From: Butyrivibrio sp. MC2013
GTDB taxonomy: Bacteria > Bacillota > Clostridia > Lachnospirales > Lachnospiraceae
Assembly: GCF_000424585.1 (NCBI RefSeq)
Contig: NZ_KE384211.1
Location: 1-64,000 of the forward strand
Direction of reading: 5' to 3'
DNA length: 64,000 bases
Numbering within the stretch: the stretch's first letter is position 1; every line of letters starts with the position of its first letter. The position numbers and the translations under genes were made by a program. Under the pieces are notes generated by a model. It was not told the DNA's origin and did not search any database. It saw only the letters and a list, made by a program, of their open reading frames with translations. Shown here piece after piece: positions 44,185 through 52,313 of the stretch.

Positions 44185-46056
44185 ATGAACGACAAACTGG
44201 CACTTAGCGATGAAATACTTCTGTCCTGCGAAAAGCCTGAAAGATATATAGGCAATGAAGTGGGCAGTGTGACAAAAGACAAAGACAGTGTAAAACTGCG
44301 CTTTGCCTTTTGTTTTCCTGATGTTTATGAGATAGGAATGTCTCATCTGGGAATCCAGATCCTCTATGGCATGTTTAATTCCATGGATGATGTATGGTGT
44401 GAAAGGGTATACTCTCCCTGGACTGATATGGACAAGATCATGAGAGAGAGGAATATCCCTCTTTTCACATTGGAATCCCAGGAGCCTGTTAAGGATTTTG
44501 ATTTCCTGGGCTTTACTCTCCAGTACGAGCTTTGCTATACCAATATCCTGCAGGTACTGGACCTGTCAGGCATTCCCCTTTTATCTGCAGACAGGAAGGA
44601 CTGGAATAGTCCCATCGTTATAGGGGGAGGCCCTTGTGCAACCAATCCCGAGCCTATAGCTGATTTCTTCGACATCTTCTATATTGGCGAAGGAGAAGTC
44701 AGATACAGAGAGCTCTTTGACCTGTATGAGAGCTGCAGGGAAGATGGCTGCTCCAGAGAAGAGTTTCTAAAGAAGGCTGCATGCATTGAAGGCATCTATG
44801 TGCCCTCACTCTATGCGGTCAGCTACAATGATGATGATACTGTAGCTTCGATCAACCCTCTCTCAGACGATATACCTGCCAGGGTAAGGCGCCAGGTTGT
44901 GACAGATATGGACAGCTCTTATTATCCCACTGCACCTGTAGTGCCCTTTATCAAAGCTACCCAGGACAGGGCTGTTCTGGAAGTAATGAGAGGCTGCATC
45001 AGAGGCTGCAGATTCTGCCAGGCAGGCCAGCTCTATCGTCCCAAAAGGGTCAAAAGTGCAAAGGTCCTCATAGAGCAGGCAAGAGAGATACTTAAGAATA
45101 CAGGCTATGAAGAGATATCGCTGGCTTCTCTATCTACCAGCGATTACGATGAGCTGCCTCAGCTTCTTGACTTTCTTATAAATGAATGCGGCAAGGAAAA
45201 GGTCAATATTTCCCTGCCTTCACTTAGAATAGATAATTTCTCATTGGACGTAATGAGCAAGGTCCAGGATATCAAGAAAAGCTCCCTTACCTTCGCTGCA
45301 GAAGGCGGCACTCAGCGTCTTCGCGACGTGATCAATAAGGGAGTTACAAAAGAGGATATACTCACGGGCTCCAGGGAGGCATTTAAGGGCGGCTGGAATA
45401 AGGTTAAATTCTATTTCATGCTGGGTCATCCCACAGAAACAGATGAAGATATTGCCGGCATTGGTGAGATCTGCAATGAGGTAGCTGCAGAATATTTTGA
45501 TACAGTGCCAAAGGAGAAGAGAAACGGCCAGTCTGTGGAGATCACAGCCAGCACCAGCTTTTTTGTACCCAAGCCCTTTACACCTTTCCAGTGGGCCAGG
45601 ATGTGCAGGCCCGAAGAATTCCTGGAAAAGGCTGCCAAGACCAAGGCGGGTATCAGGTCTCAGATCAATCAAAAGAGGATACATTACAACTGGCATGAAG
45701 CAGATGCCTCCATGCTGGAAGGCGTATTTGCAAGAGGTGACAGAAGACTTTCCAAGGTCATACTTACAGCTTATAGAAAGGGCTGCATCTATGATGCTTG
45801 GGGCGAATATTTTAAGATCGATCTATGGAAAGAATGCTTTAAGGAATGCGGTATAGATCCTGAATTTTATACAGTAAGGGAAAGAGCTGATGATGAGGTC
45901 TTCCCCTGGGATGTGATAGACATAGGCGTGACCAAGGAATATCTCCTCAGGGAATGGCATATAGCCCTGGGCGAGGGCCACATATCACCCAACTGCGCGC
46001 AGCAGTGCATGGGCTGCGGCGCAAGGTCCTATGGTTGTGGTATATGTATGAAATAG
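44185..46056 (+). CDS. B12-binding-domain radical SAM protein, TIGR03960 family
   Basis: A 623-residue protein. An N-terminal cobalamin-binding-like domain (LRFAFCFPDVYEIGMSHLG) is followed by the radical SAM domain with CIRGCRFCQAG and a long C-terminal region with a tail rich in Cys (QQCMGCGARSYGCGIC). In many Clostridia it is followed by the TIGR03936 protein and RNase G, as here. The reaction is not known; association with RNA modification is a frequent guess. Confidence 0.9.
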   Translation: MNDKLALSDEILLSCEKPERYIGNEVGSVTKDKDSVKLRFAFCFPDVYEIGMSHLGIQILYGMFNSMDDVWCERVYSPWTDMDKIMRERNIPLFTLESQEPVKDFDFLGFTLQYELCYTNILQVLDLSGIPLLSADRKDWNSPIVIGGGPCATNPEPIADFFDIFYIGEGEVRYRELFDLYESCREDGCSREEFLKKAACIEGIYVPSLYAVSYNDDDTVASINPLSDDIPARVRRQVVTDMDSSYYPTAPVVPFIKATQDRAVLEVMRGCIRGCRFCQAGQLYRPKRVKSAKVLIEQAREILKNTGYEEISLASLSTSDYDELPQLLDFLINECGKEKVNISLPSLRIDNFSLDVMSKVQDIKKSSLTFAAEGGTQRLRDVINKGVTKEDILTGSREAFKGGWNKVKFYFMLGHPTETDEDIAGIGEICNEVAAEYFDTVPKEKRNGQSVEITASTSFFVPKPFTPFQWARMCRPEEFLEKAAKTKAGIRSQINQKRIHYNWHEADASMLEGVFARGDRRLSKVILTAYRKGCIYDAWGEYFKIDLWKECFKECGIDPEFYTVRERADDEVFPWDVIDIGVTKEYLLREWHIALGEGHISPNCAQQCMGCGARSYGCGICMK

Positions 46057-46071
46057 TTTGCGAGGTTATTG

Positions 46072-46854
46072 ATGATAAAGATCAGACTTAAATTTGATAA
46101 AAAGGGCCCTATCCGCTTCATAGGTCACCTGGACCTTATGAGATATTTCCAGAAGGTCAACAGACGCGCCTCTATCCCGGTAGCTTATTCAGAAGGCTAC
46201 AGCCCTCATCAGATACTGTCCTTTGCTGAGCCCCTCAGCGTAGGAGCTACCAGTGACGGTGAATATCTGGATATGCAGCTGTCAGAAGACATGGATACAG
46301 CAGTGCTCTGCGAGAAGTTAAATAGTGTTATGAACGAAGGCGTCAGGATACTGGGCGCCGAGAAGCTTCCCGAGAGATCCGAAAAGGCCATGACCATAGT
46401 AGATGCTGCAGAATGGATACTCTCCTTCAGGGAAGGCCTTGCTCCCTCAGAGGACTGGCCTGTTAAGCTTGAAAGCTATCTAGAGAGAGAGTCACTTCCT
46501 GCTCTTAAGAAGACCAAGAGAGGCGAGACTACCATAGACATGAAGCCTCTGATCTATAGATATGAGATAATCAGAGCTGCTGATATTAAGGGCTATGCTG
46601 ATGAGAACTACAGATACACTGATCCTCAGGTAAGTCCTGATGAATATGTATTTCATCTTCTGGTGAGCAGCGGAAGCAGTGACCACTTAAAGCCATCAAT
46701 GGTAATAGAGAATTTTGCACAGGATCAGGGCCTTCGTCTTTCAAGCGTTGCTATCAGGCTTCACAGAATAGAGACCTATCTAAGAGGCGAGGATGATAAG
46801 GGGACATATGAGAGACCTCTTATAGAATCTGCCGGATCCAGGATATATATATAA
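46072..46854 (+). CDS. TIGR03936/DUF2344 radical SAM-linked protein
   Basis: A 260-residue protein of the DUF2344 family, which acts together with or is fused to the TIGR03960 radical SAM protein. It begins KIRLKFDKKGPIRFIGHLDLMRYFQ in two parts, with YSEGYSPHQILSFAEPLSVGATS following. ATG 46072 with GAGG upstream is chosen over the preceding TTG codon. Biochemical role unknown. Confidence 0.88.
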   Translation: MIKIRLKFDKKGPIRFIGHLDLMRYFQKVNRRASIPVAYSEGYSPHQILSFAEPLSVGATSDGEYLDMQLSEDMDTAVLCEKLNSVMNEGVRILGAEKLPERSEKAMTIVDAAEWILSFREGLAPSEDWPVKLESYLERESLPALKKTKRGETTIDMKPLIYRYEIIRAADIKGYADENYRYTDPQVSPDEYVFHLLVSSGSSDHLKPSMVIENFAQDQGLRLSSVAIRLHRIETYLRGEDDKGTYERPLIESAGSRIYI

Positions 46855-46863
46855 AGGGGTAAT

Positions 46864-48096
46864 ATGACAGCTTCCAAACAGATCCTGATATCAAGGGTAA
46901 AAGAGGATGAAAGCAGAATCAGGATCAGCTCTATGCTGGATAAAGAGCTGGAATATGATCTGACAATCTCACCTTCTGATTCCATTGTTGGGAATATATA
47001 TGTGGGTAGGGTAGAGAATATAATAGATAATCTTGGTGCGGCCTTTGTCAGGTTCAAAAATGATGCTCCTGATGCCAGGGACAATACCGGTTATCTGCCT
47101 CTGAAGGATATAGATCCAAATGTAGTATACAGCAGTCATAATGATAATAAGAGCATGCTAAGAGGCGGAGACCTTATCCTGGTGCAGGTATCCAAGGCTC
47201 CTATCAAGACCAAACAGGCGGTTCTAAGCGGCTGTATCAGCATTAGCGGCAAGTACACTGTCCTAAGCCTTGGCAGAAAAGGGATAGGCTGTTCCAGGAA
47301 AATTGATAAAAAACTAAGGCGGGAGCTCATAGCCAGGTTTTCTCATGATTTTACCTTCAGATCCCTGGCTGATCAGGGCTATGGCTGCCTTATAAGGACC
47401 AGAGCTGCAGACTGTATCAGTAATGATGATGCTTTTGCAGAGGCAAGACGTGAAATTATGGAGCAGGTAGCTGCTCTTGAAGAGATCATTGATAGTGGCA
47501 GGATGAGGACTGCAGGGAGCCTTATATATGAGGGATCTGCAGGAAGAGACCTTTTGGAAGCCATAGTTTCATCTGCTGGCTGCCTGGATACCCTATCACC
47601 TGAGGGAAGGTGCGAACTGATCTCTTCTGACAGAGAACTTATGGGAATGGTATGCTCTTTGGATCTTGAAGAGTATAATATAGATATCCGTCCTTTTGAG
47701 AAAAGCCTTGGGAAGGCAGAGCTTGTATTTGGTCTTCTTGGCAAGCTGGAGCATTGCAGCAGCAAGAAGGTATGGCTTGGGAGCGGGGGCTACCTTGTGA
47801 TAGAATCCACGGAAGCCATGCATGTGATAGATGTTAATAGCGGCTCTTCCGGTGCTCTTAAGGGCAATCTTTTCCTGAATATCAATATAGAAGCTGCCAT
47901 AGAGGCTATAAGGCAGATCAGAGTGCGAGGCTTTAAGGGCATGATCCTTATCGATTTTATCAATATGGCCTCCCGCGAAGAATATGTAGAGCTTGAGAAG
48001 GTTATTAAAAGGGAATGCAAGGCAGACCCTGTTAAATGTACATTTATTGATTTCACCGGGCTGGGCATAGCCGAGCTGGTTAGGAGGAAGTCATGA
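46864..48096 (+). CDS. rng: Ribonuclease G/E family, short form
   Basis: A 410-residue RNase E/G-type endoribonuclease. The S1-like region is VGNIYVGRVENIIDNLGAAF. The catalytic DNase I-like subdomain has VIDVNSGSSGAL and ILIDFINM, whose aspartates bind magnesium. The protein ends right after FTGLGIAELVRRKS, so it has no CPxC zinc-link and no C-terminal domain. Gram-positive relatives can be this short. Normally rplU-rpmA follow this gene; here an SDR-type gene overlaps its stop codon (ATGA). Confidence 0.85.
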   Translation: MTASKQILISRVKEDESRIRISSMLDKELEYDLTISPSDSIVGNIYVGRVENIIDNLGAAFVRFKNDAPDARDNTGYLPLKDIDPNVVYSSHNDNKSMLRGGDLILVQVSKAPIKTKQAVLSGCISISGKYTVLSLGRKGIGCSRKIDKKLRRELIARFSHDFTFRSLADQGYGCLIRTRAADCISNDDAFAEARREIMEQVAALEEIIDSGRMRTAGSLIYEGSAGRDLLEAIVSSAGCLDTLSPEGRCELISSDRELMGMVCSLDLEEYNIDIRPFEKSLGKAELVFGLLGKLEHCSSKKVWLGSGGYLVIESTEAMHVIDVNSGSSGALKGNLFLNINIEAAIEAIRQIRVRGFKGMILIDFINMASREEYVELEKVIKRECKADPVKCTFIDFTGLGIAELVRRKS

Positions 48097-49121
48097 TAAA
48101 GGTATTGATTATAGGCGGCAGTGGTACTATTTCCAGCGGTATTGTTAAACATCTTTCAGCTATTGCTGATTATGATGTATATGTACTTAACAGGGGCAAC
48201 AGATCTGACGTGATCCCTTCAAATGTGCATATCCTTAAGGCGGATATCAATGATGAGGCAGAGGCAAATAAGGCTCTGGGCAATTTGTATTTTGACAGCG
48301 TATGTGATTTTATCTGCTTTACAGTCCGGGATGCCGAGAGGCATTACAAGCTCTTTAAAGGCAGAACAGGGCAGTTTATGTTTACAAGCTCTGCGTCTGC
48401 TTATCACAAGCCTTCCAGGAATTATATCATTACAGAGGGTACTTCCCTGGCCAATCCCTATTGGGAGTATTCCAGGAATAAGAAGGCCTGCGAAGAATTC
48501 TTTATGGAGAAGTATTGCAGCGAGGGCTTTCCTGTGACCATTATCCGTCCCAGTCATACCTATGACGAGCGTTCCGTTCCTGTGGGAGTTCATGGTAACA
48601 ATGGCTCCTATCAGGTCATAAAGAGGATCATGGAAGAGAAGCCTGTCATTATTCATGGTGACGGGTCTTCCTTATGGGCTCTTACACATAACAGTGATTT
48701 TGCAGTGGGCTATACAGGCCTTATTGCAAATGATCATGCTATTGGCGAAGCTTTTCAGATCACAGGGGATGAGATACTAAGCTGGGATCAGATCCACAGG
48801 ACCATCTGTGATGCACTTAATAAGCCTTTTATCCCTTTCCATGTTTCTTCTGACTTTTTGGCAGAAGCAGGACAAAGTGAAGGCTATGATCTTAGGGGCG
48901 CCCTTACGGGAGATAAGGCAGCGTCTGTAGTATTTGATAACAGTAAGCTCAAGAGCTTGGTGCCTGATATGAAGACAAGAGTACCCTTCAAGGTGGGAGT
49001 CAGAAGGAGTCTTGACTATATCATGAGCCATGAAGAATGCCGCAGGGAGGATTCTGCCTTTGATGCATTCTGTGATAAGGTTATTGCAGCGCAGCAAGAT
49101 GCGCTAAAAAGCTTTAGATAA
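48093..49121 (+). CDS. NAD-dependent epimerase/dehydratase family (SDR) protein
   Basis: A 342-residue extended short-chain dehydrogenase with Rossmann start IIGGSGTISSG, a plausible catalytic YSRNK (Y-x-x-x-K) and C-terminal part resembling mRNA-binding plastid CSP41-type and sugar-epimerase proteins. It overlaps rng by four bases (ATGA). AGGAGG lies inside the rng end. Substrate unknown. Coupling to a ribonuclease gene is not the usual context. Confidence 0.82.
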   Translation: MIKVLIIGGSGTISSGIVKHLSAIADYDVYVLNRGNRSDVIPSNVHILKADINDEAEANKALGNLYFDSVCDFICFTVRDAERHYKLFKGRTGQFMFTSSASAYHKPSRNYIITEGTSLANPYWEYSRNKKACEEFFMEKYCSEGFPVTIIRPSHTYDERSVPVGVHGNNGSYQVIKRIMEEKPVIIHGDGSSLWALTHNSDFAVGYTGLIANDHAIGEAFQITGDEILSWDQIHRTICDALNKPFIPFHVSSDFLAEAGQSEGYDLRGALTGDKAASVVFDNSKLKSLVPDMKTRVPFKVGVRRSLDYIMSHEECRREDSAFDAFCDKVIAAQQDALKSFR

Positions 49122-49149
49122 AAATACATAAATTACCAAGGGGGGAATT

Positions 49150-50784
49150 ATGCCGGTTACAGAATTATTGGAACGTAATGCCAAGTTATATCCTGATGAG
49201 ATAGCTCTTGTGGAGCTGAATCCTGAGCTTGCAGATACCAGGAGGATCAGCTGGAAAGAGTATGAACTCATAGAGCCTTCACATTTTGAGCCTTACAGAA
49301 GAGAGATCAGTTGGAAAGTGTTTGATGAAAAGGCTAACAGATTTGCTAATCTCCTTATCAACAGGGGCATTACCAAGGGGGATAAAGTCGCTATTATCAT
49401 GTACAACTGCCTGGAGTGGCTGCCTGTATATTTTGGCGTACTCAAGACCGGTGCTATAGCTGTACCCTTTAATTTCAGATATGACGCTGAAGAGATTCTC
49501 TATTGCGCAGAGCTTGCAGAAGTTGATGTTATCGTCTTTGGCCCTGAGTTCATTGGACGAATCGAGAATTATGCAGAGAGACTCAGTAAGGGCAGGCTTC
49601 TCTTTTATGTAGGCGACAACTGTCCCAGCTTTGCAGAGAGCTACAGAGAACTGGTGGCTGACTGCTCCAGCAAGTCTCCGGGACTTAAGCTCAAAGAGGA
49701 TGATTTCGCAGCTATATATTTCTCTTCAGGTACCACAGGCTTTCCCAAAGCAATACTTCATAAGCATCTGAGCCTGAGCCAGGCTGCAGAGATGGAAGCA
49801 AAGCATCATGGTCAGACACATGATGATGTATTTTTGTGCATCCCGCCTCTTTATCATACAGGCGCCAAGTTCCACTGGATGGGCAGTCTCTTCTCAGCGG
49901 GCAAGGCAGTACTCTTAAAGGGTGCCAAGCCTGAGATCATACTCTCAGCTGTATCCAATGAGAAATGCAGTATAGTATGGCTCCTGGTACCTTGGGCGCA
50001 GGATATACTGGATGCTCTGGACAGGGGAGACTTAAAGCTTGAAGATTATCAGCTGGATCAGTGGAGACTCATGCATATCGGTGCTCAGCCGGTTCCTCCG
50101 TCACTTATCAAGAGATGGCTGGAGTACTTCCCCAAGCACCAGTATGATACCAACTATGGTCTCTCAGAATCTACAGGCCCCGGCTGCGTACATCTGGGCG
50201 TAGAAAACATAAATAAAGTAGGCGCTATCGGTGTTCCCGGATACAGATGGTCCTGCAAGATCGTAGATGAAGATAATAATGAAGTGGAGGATGGCCAGGT
50301 GGGCGAGCTCTGTGTCAAAGGCCCCGGTGTCATGACCTGCTATTATAATAATCCCGAAGAAACTGATAAAGTCCTGAAGGACGGCTGGCTCTATACAGGA
50401 GATATGGCCATGAAGGATCCTGATGGATTTATATTCCTGGTTGACAGAAAGAAGGATGTAATCGTCTCCGGTGGTGAGAATATATATCCTGTTCAGATTG
50501 AGAACTATATCAGGACCAATGATAAGGTCAAGGATGTAGCTGTTATCGGCATGCCTGATCCTCGTCTTGGCGAGATCACTGCAGCAGTTATTGAAACCAA
50601 GGAAGGCTGCGAACTTACCAGAGAAGAGATTGATGAGTTCTGCCTGGGCCTCCCCAGATACAAGAGACCCAAGGAAGTATTTTTTGAGGAGATCCCCAGA
50701 AACGCTACCGGCAAGATTGAGAAGCCCCGCCTTCGCAAGCTCCACGGTGCGGAGAACCTGGTAGCAATGGAGAACCGTAGTTAA
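49150..50784 (+). CDS. Class I adenylate-forming enzyme (acyl-CoA synthetase-like)
   Basis: A 544-residue AMP-binding enzyme, activating a carboxylic acid to the acyl-AMP, then usually to the CoA thioester. Motifs: YFSSGTTGFPKA (P-loop-like), YGLSESTGPG, the GWLYTGDMAMKDPDGF hinge and RNATGKIEK with the catalytic lysine. Near residues 33-60 it has a short extra segment (SWKEYE and again SWKVFDE) seen in this clostridial subfamily. Acid substrate not predictable. Strong ribosome site AAGGGGGG. Confidence 0.87.
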   Translation: MPVTELLERNAKLYPDEIALVELNPELADTRRISWKEYELIEPSHFEPYRREISWKVFDEKANRFANLLINRGITKGDKVAIIMYNCLEWLPVYFGVLKTGAIAVPFNFRYDAEEILYCAELAEVDVIVFGPEFIGRIENYAERLSKGRLLFYVGDNCPSFAESYRELVADCSSKSPGLKLKEDDFAAIYFSSGTTGFPKAILHKHLSLSQAAEMEAKHHGQTHDDVFLCIPPLYHTGAKFHWMGSLFSAGKAVLLKGAKPEIILSAVSNEKCSIVWLLVPWAQDILDALDRGDLKLEDYQLDQWRLMHIGAQPVPPSLIKRWLEYFPKHQYDTNYGLSESTGPGCVHLGVENINKVGAIGVPGYRWSCKIVDEDNNEVEDGQVGELCVKGPGVMTCYYNNPEETDKVLKDGWLYTGDMAMKDPDGFIFLVDRKKDVIVSGGENIYPVQIENYIRTNDKVKDVAVIGMPDPRLGEITAAVIETKEGCELTREEIDEFCLGLPRYKRPKEVFFEEIPRNATGKIEKPRLRKLHGAENLVAMENRS

Positions 50785-51953
50785 TGAATCTGTCATTTAT
50801 TAAAAGCTTTGCTGTCAAAGTCAGAAAGACTGCTAAAAGGACCATAAGAAGGATCATCAGAAAGCTTGCATATCCTAAAAGCAGAAGGTATATAGTGATC
50901 TCAATGGTCCTTGTAGCTGCTCTGCTGCTCATCCCCTGCATAGTCATAATCAAAAAGGCCGGTGAAGAAAAGAAAAAGGGCGTAATGACTGCTGCTTTGT
51001 CAGCAGAGAATGAGATGACTGCTGATAATGATGAGGGCAGCGTATCTGTGAATCTCATCCAGGAAGAAGAGCCGGAGACAGACCCTGCTTATGACTATAC
51101 ACAGGAGGCCCTGTCCATACTGGAAACAGGTCATGATGATGAGACCTTAAGCCTTGCCATTGAAGCCTTTTCAAATGCTCTGAAAGAGGATCCTGACTAT
51201 GAGGACGCTCTGAGAGGAAGGGCAGAAGCTTACATGATGCACTCAGATACTGTTGTATCGCTTGAAGGAGCTGCGCTGGACTATCAAAAGTATCAGACCC
51301 TTCATCCTGATGAGGCTTATGGTTATCTTGGCGAAGCAGAGGTTTATATCAGAGATACCTTTAAGAATAAGGCTCTGGAAGTGCTTGAGAAAGGTATGGA
51401 CGCTGTCACGGATGAAGCTGAGATGAGGAGCCTTCAGGATAAGGCAGATGAACTTAATGCATCTGCAGATTACTCAGACAGCCTGGGAAGAGCAAGGTGC
51501 AAAGAGGTACGCCTGGAAGACGGCTCTTTATATGAGACCATCTATTATAAGAGATATATAAACGGCCAGGACAGCCCTGCTGTGATCAGGACCTATGATG
51601 CAGATGGCAATGAGATAGGTACCAGCTTCTCACTCTATGAGGGTACTGACAGATATGTATATGGCTTTATACATACAGATGGTGCCTGGGATGTGTACAT
51701 TCCGCTGTATGCTGATGGCGTTATGACAGGTGTATCCACTTATTACGGCGATAATCTTACAGGTTACGAGGTCTATATCCGTGGTGACAACGGTGAAGAG
51801 CTGTACAGCCAGAAGCTTGACAGCGAGGGCAATCTTATAGAGACTGTGAGTTATGACAATTCCCTGGATTATATCCATGAAGCGGCAGCTGTTACAGGAA
51901 GCCCAAATTATAGTTTGAATGAAGTGTATGATCTTATGAAGGAGATTCTGTGA
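50784..51953 (+). CDS. Membrane-anchored TPR-repeat protein
   Basis: A 389-residue protein. A basic N-terminus (about 1-35) precedes one transmembrane helix (about 38-56, ending LIPCIVIIKK). An acidic linker follows, then tetratricopeptide-type repeats (DETLSLAIEAFSNALKEDPDYEDALRGRAEA), and a beta-rich C-terminal domain from about residue 235. The outside face is probably extracellular. It overlaps the AMP-binding gene's stop (TAATG). The next gene is a zf-HC2 protein with four bases of overlap. Function unknown. Confidence 0.72.
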   Translation: MNLSFIKSFAVKVRKTAKRTIRRIIRKLAYPKSRRYIVISMVLVAALLLIPCIVIIKKAGEEKKKGVMTAALSAENEMTADNDEGSVSVNLIQEEEPETDPAYDYTQEALSILETGHDDETLSLAIEAFSNALKEDPDYEDALRGRAEAYMMHSDTVVSLEGAALDYQKYQTLHPDEAYGYLGEAEVYIRDTFKNKALEVLEKGMDAVTDEAEMRSLQDKADELNASADYSDSLGRARCKEVRLEDGSLYETIYYKRYINGQDSPAVIRTYDADGNEIGTSFSLYEGTDRYVYGFIHTDGAWDVYIPLYADGVMTGVSTYYGDNLTGYEVYIRGDNGEELYSQKLDSEGNLIETVSYDNSLDYIHEAAAVTGSPNYSLNEVYDLMKEIL

Positions 51954-52285
51954 ATCACAAAGATATAGAAAGACTCATACCCAGTTTTCTTGATGAAAGT
52001 ATGGATGATGATACTTTGGAGAAATTCCTGGATCATATTGAAAAATGCCCTTCCTGCAAGGAAGAACTCACAGTGCAGTTCCTCCTGGGACTGGGCATGT
52101 CTCTCCTTGAAACGGGAGAGACCTTTAACCTTAGCAGTGAGATGAACAAGAAGCTTAAAGAAGCTCACGAGAGGCTGGAGCACAACAAGAGATTCAGGAA
52201 TATTTCTTTTTCCTTTGAAGTATTTGCCATACTTTTTATTACAGCAGTGGTCATCATGGCTTTTTATCTGCACATGGTAGTATAA
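51950..52285 (+). CDS. zf-HC2 (anti-sigma-like) small membrane protein
   Basis: A 111-residue protein. A zinc-finger-like HC2 motif is seen as FLDHIEKCPSCKEEL, and the C-terminus has one transmembrane helix (about residues 88-107). Such proteins usually hold an ECF sigma factor at the membrane. GTG 51950 overlaps the previous gene, with AAGGAG upstream. No sigma factor is adjacent, so its partner is elsewhere or it has another role. Confidence 0.75.
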   Translation: MNHKDIERLIPSFLDESMDDDTLEKFLDHIEKCPSCKEELTVQFLLGLGMSLLETGETFNLSSEMNKKLKEAHERLEHNKRFRNISFSFEVFAILFITAVVIMAFYLHMVV

Positions 52286-52313
52286 ATATATATTGTTGAG
52301 AGATAGGTATTGT

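Noticed and set aside
49222-49330. Internal duplication (SWK twice) in the adenylate-forming enzyme as a gene fusion scar
   Set aside because: The repeated string is very short and the spacing segment appears typical of this clostridial subfamily.
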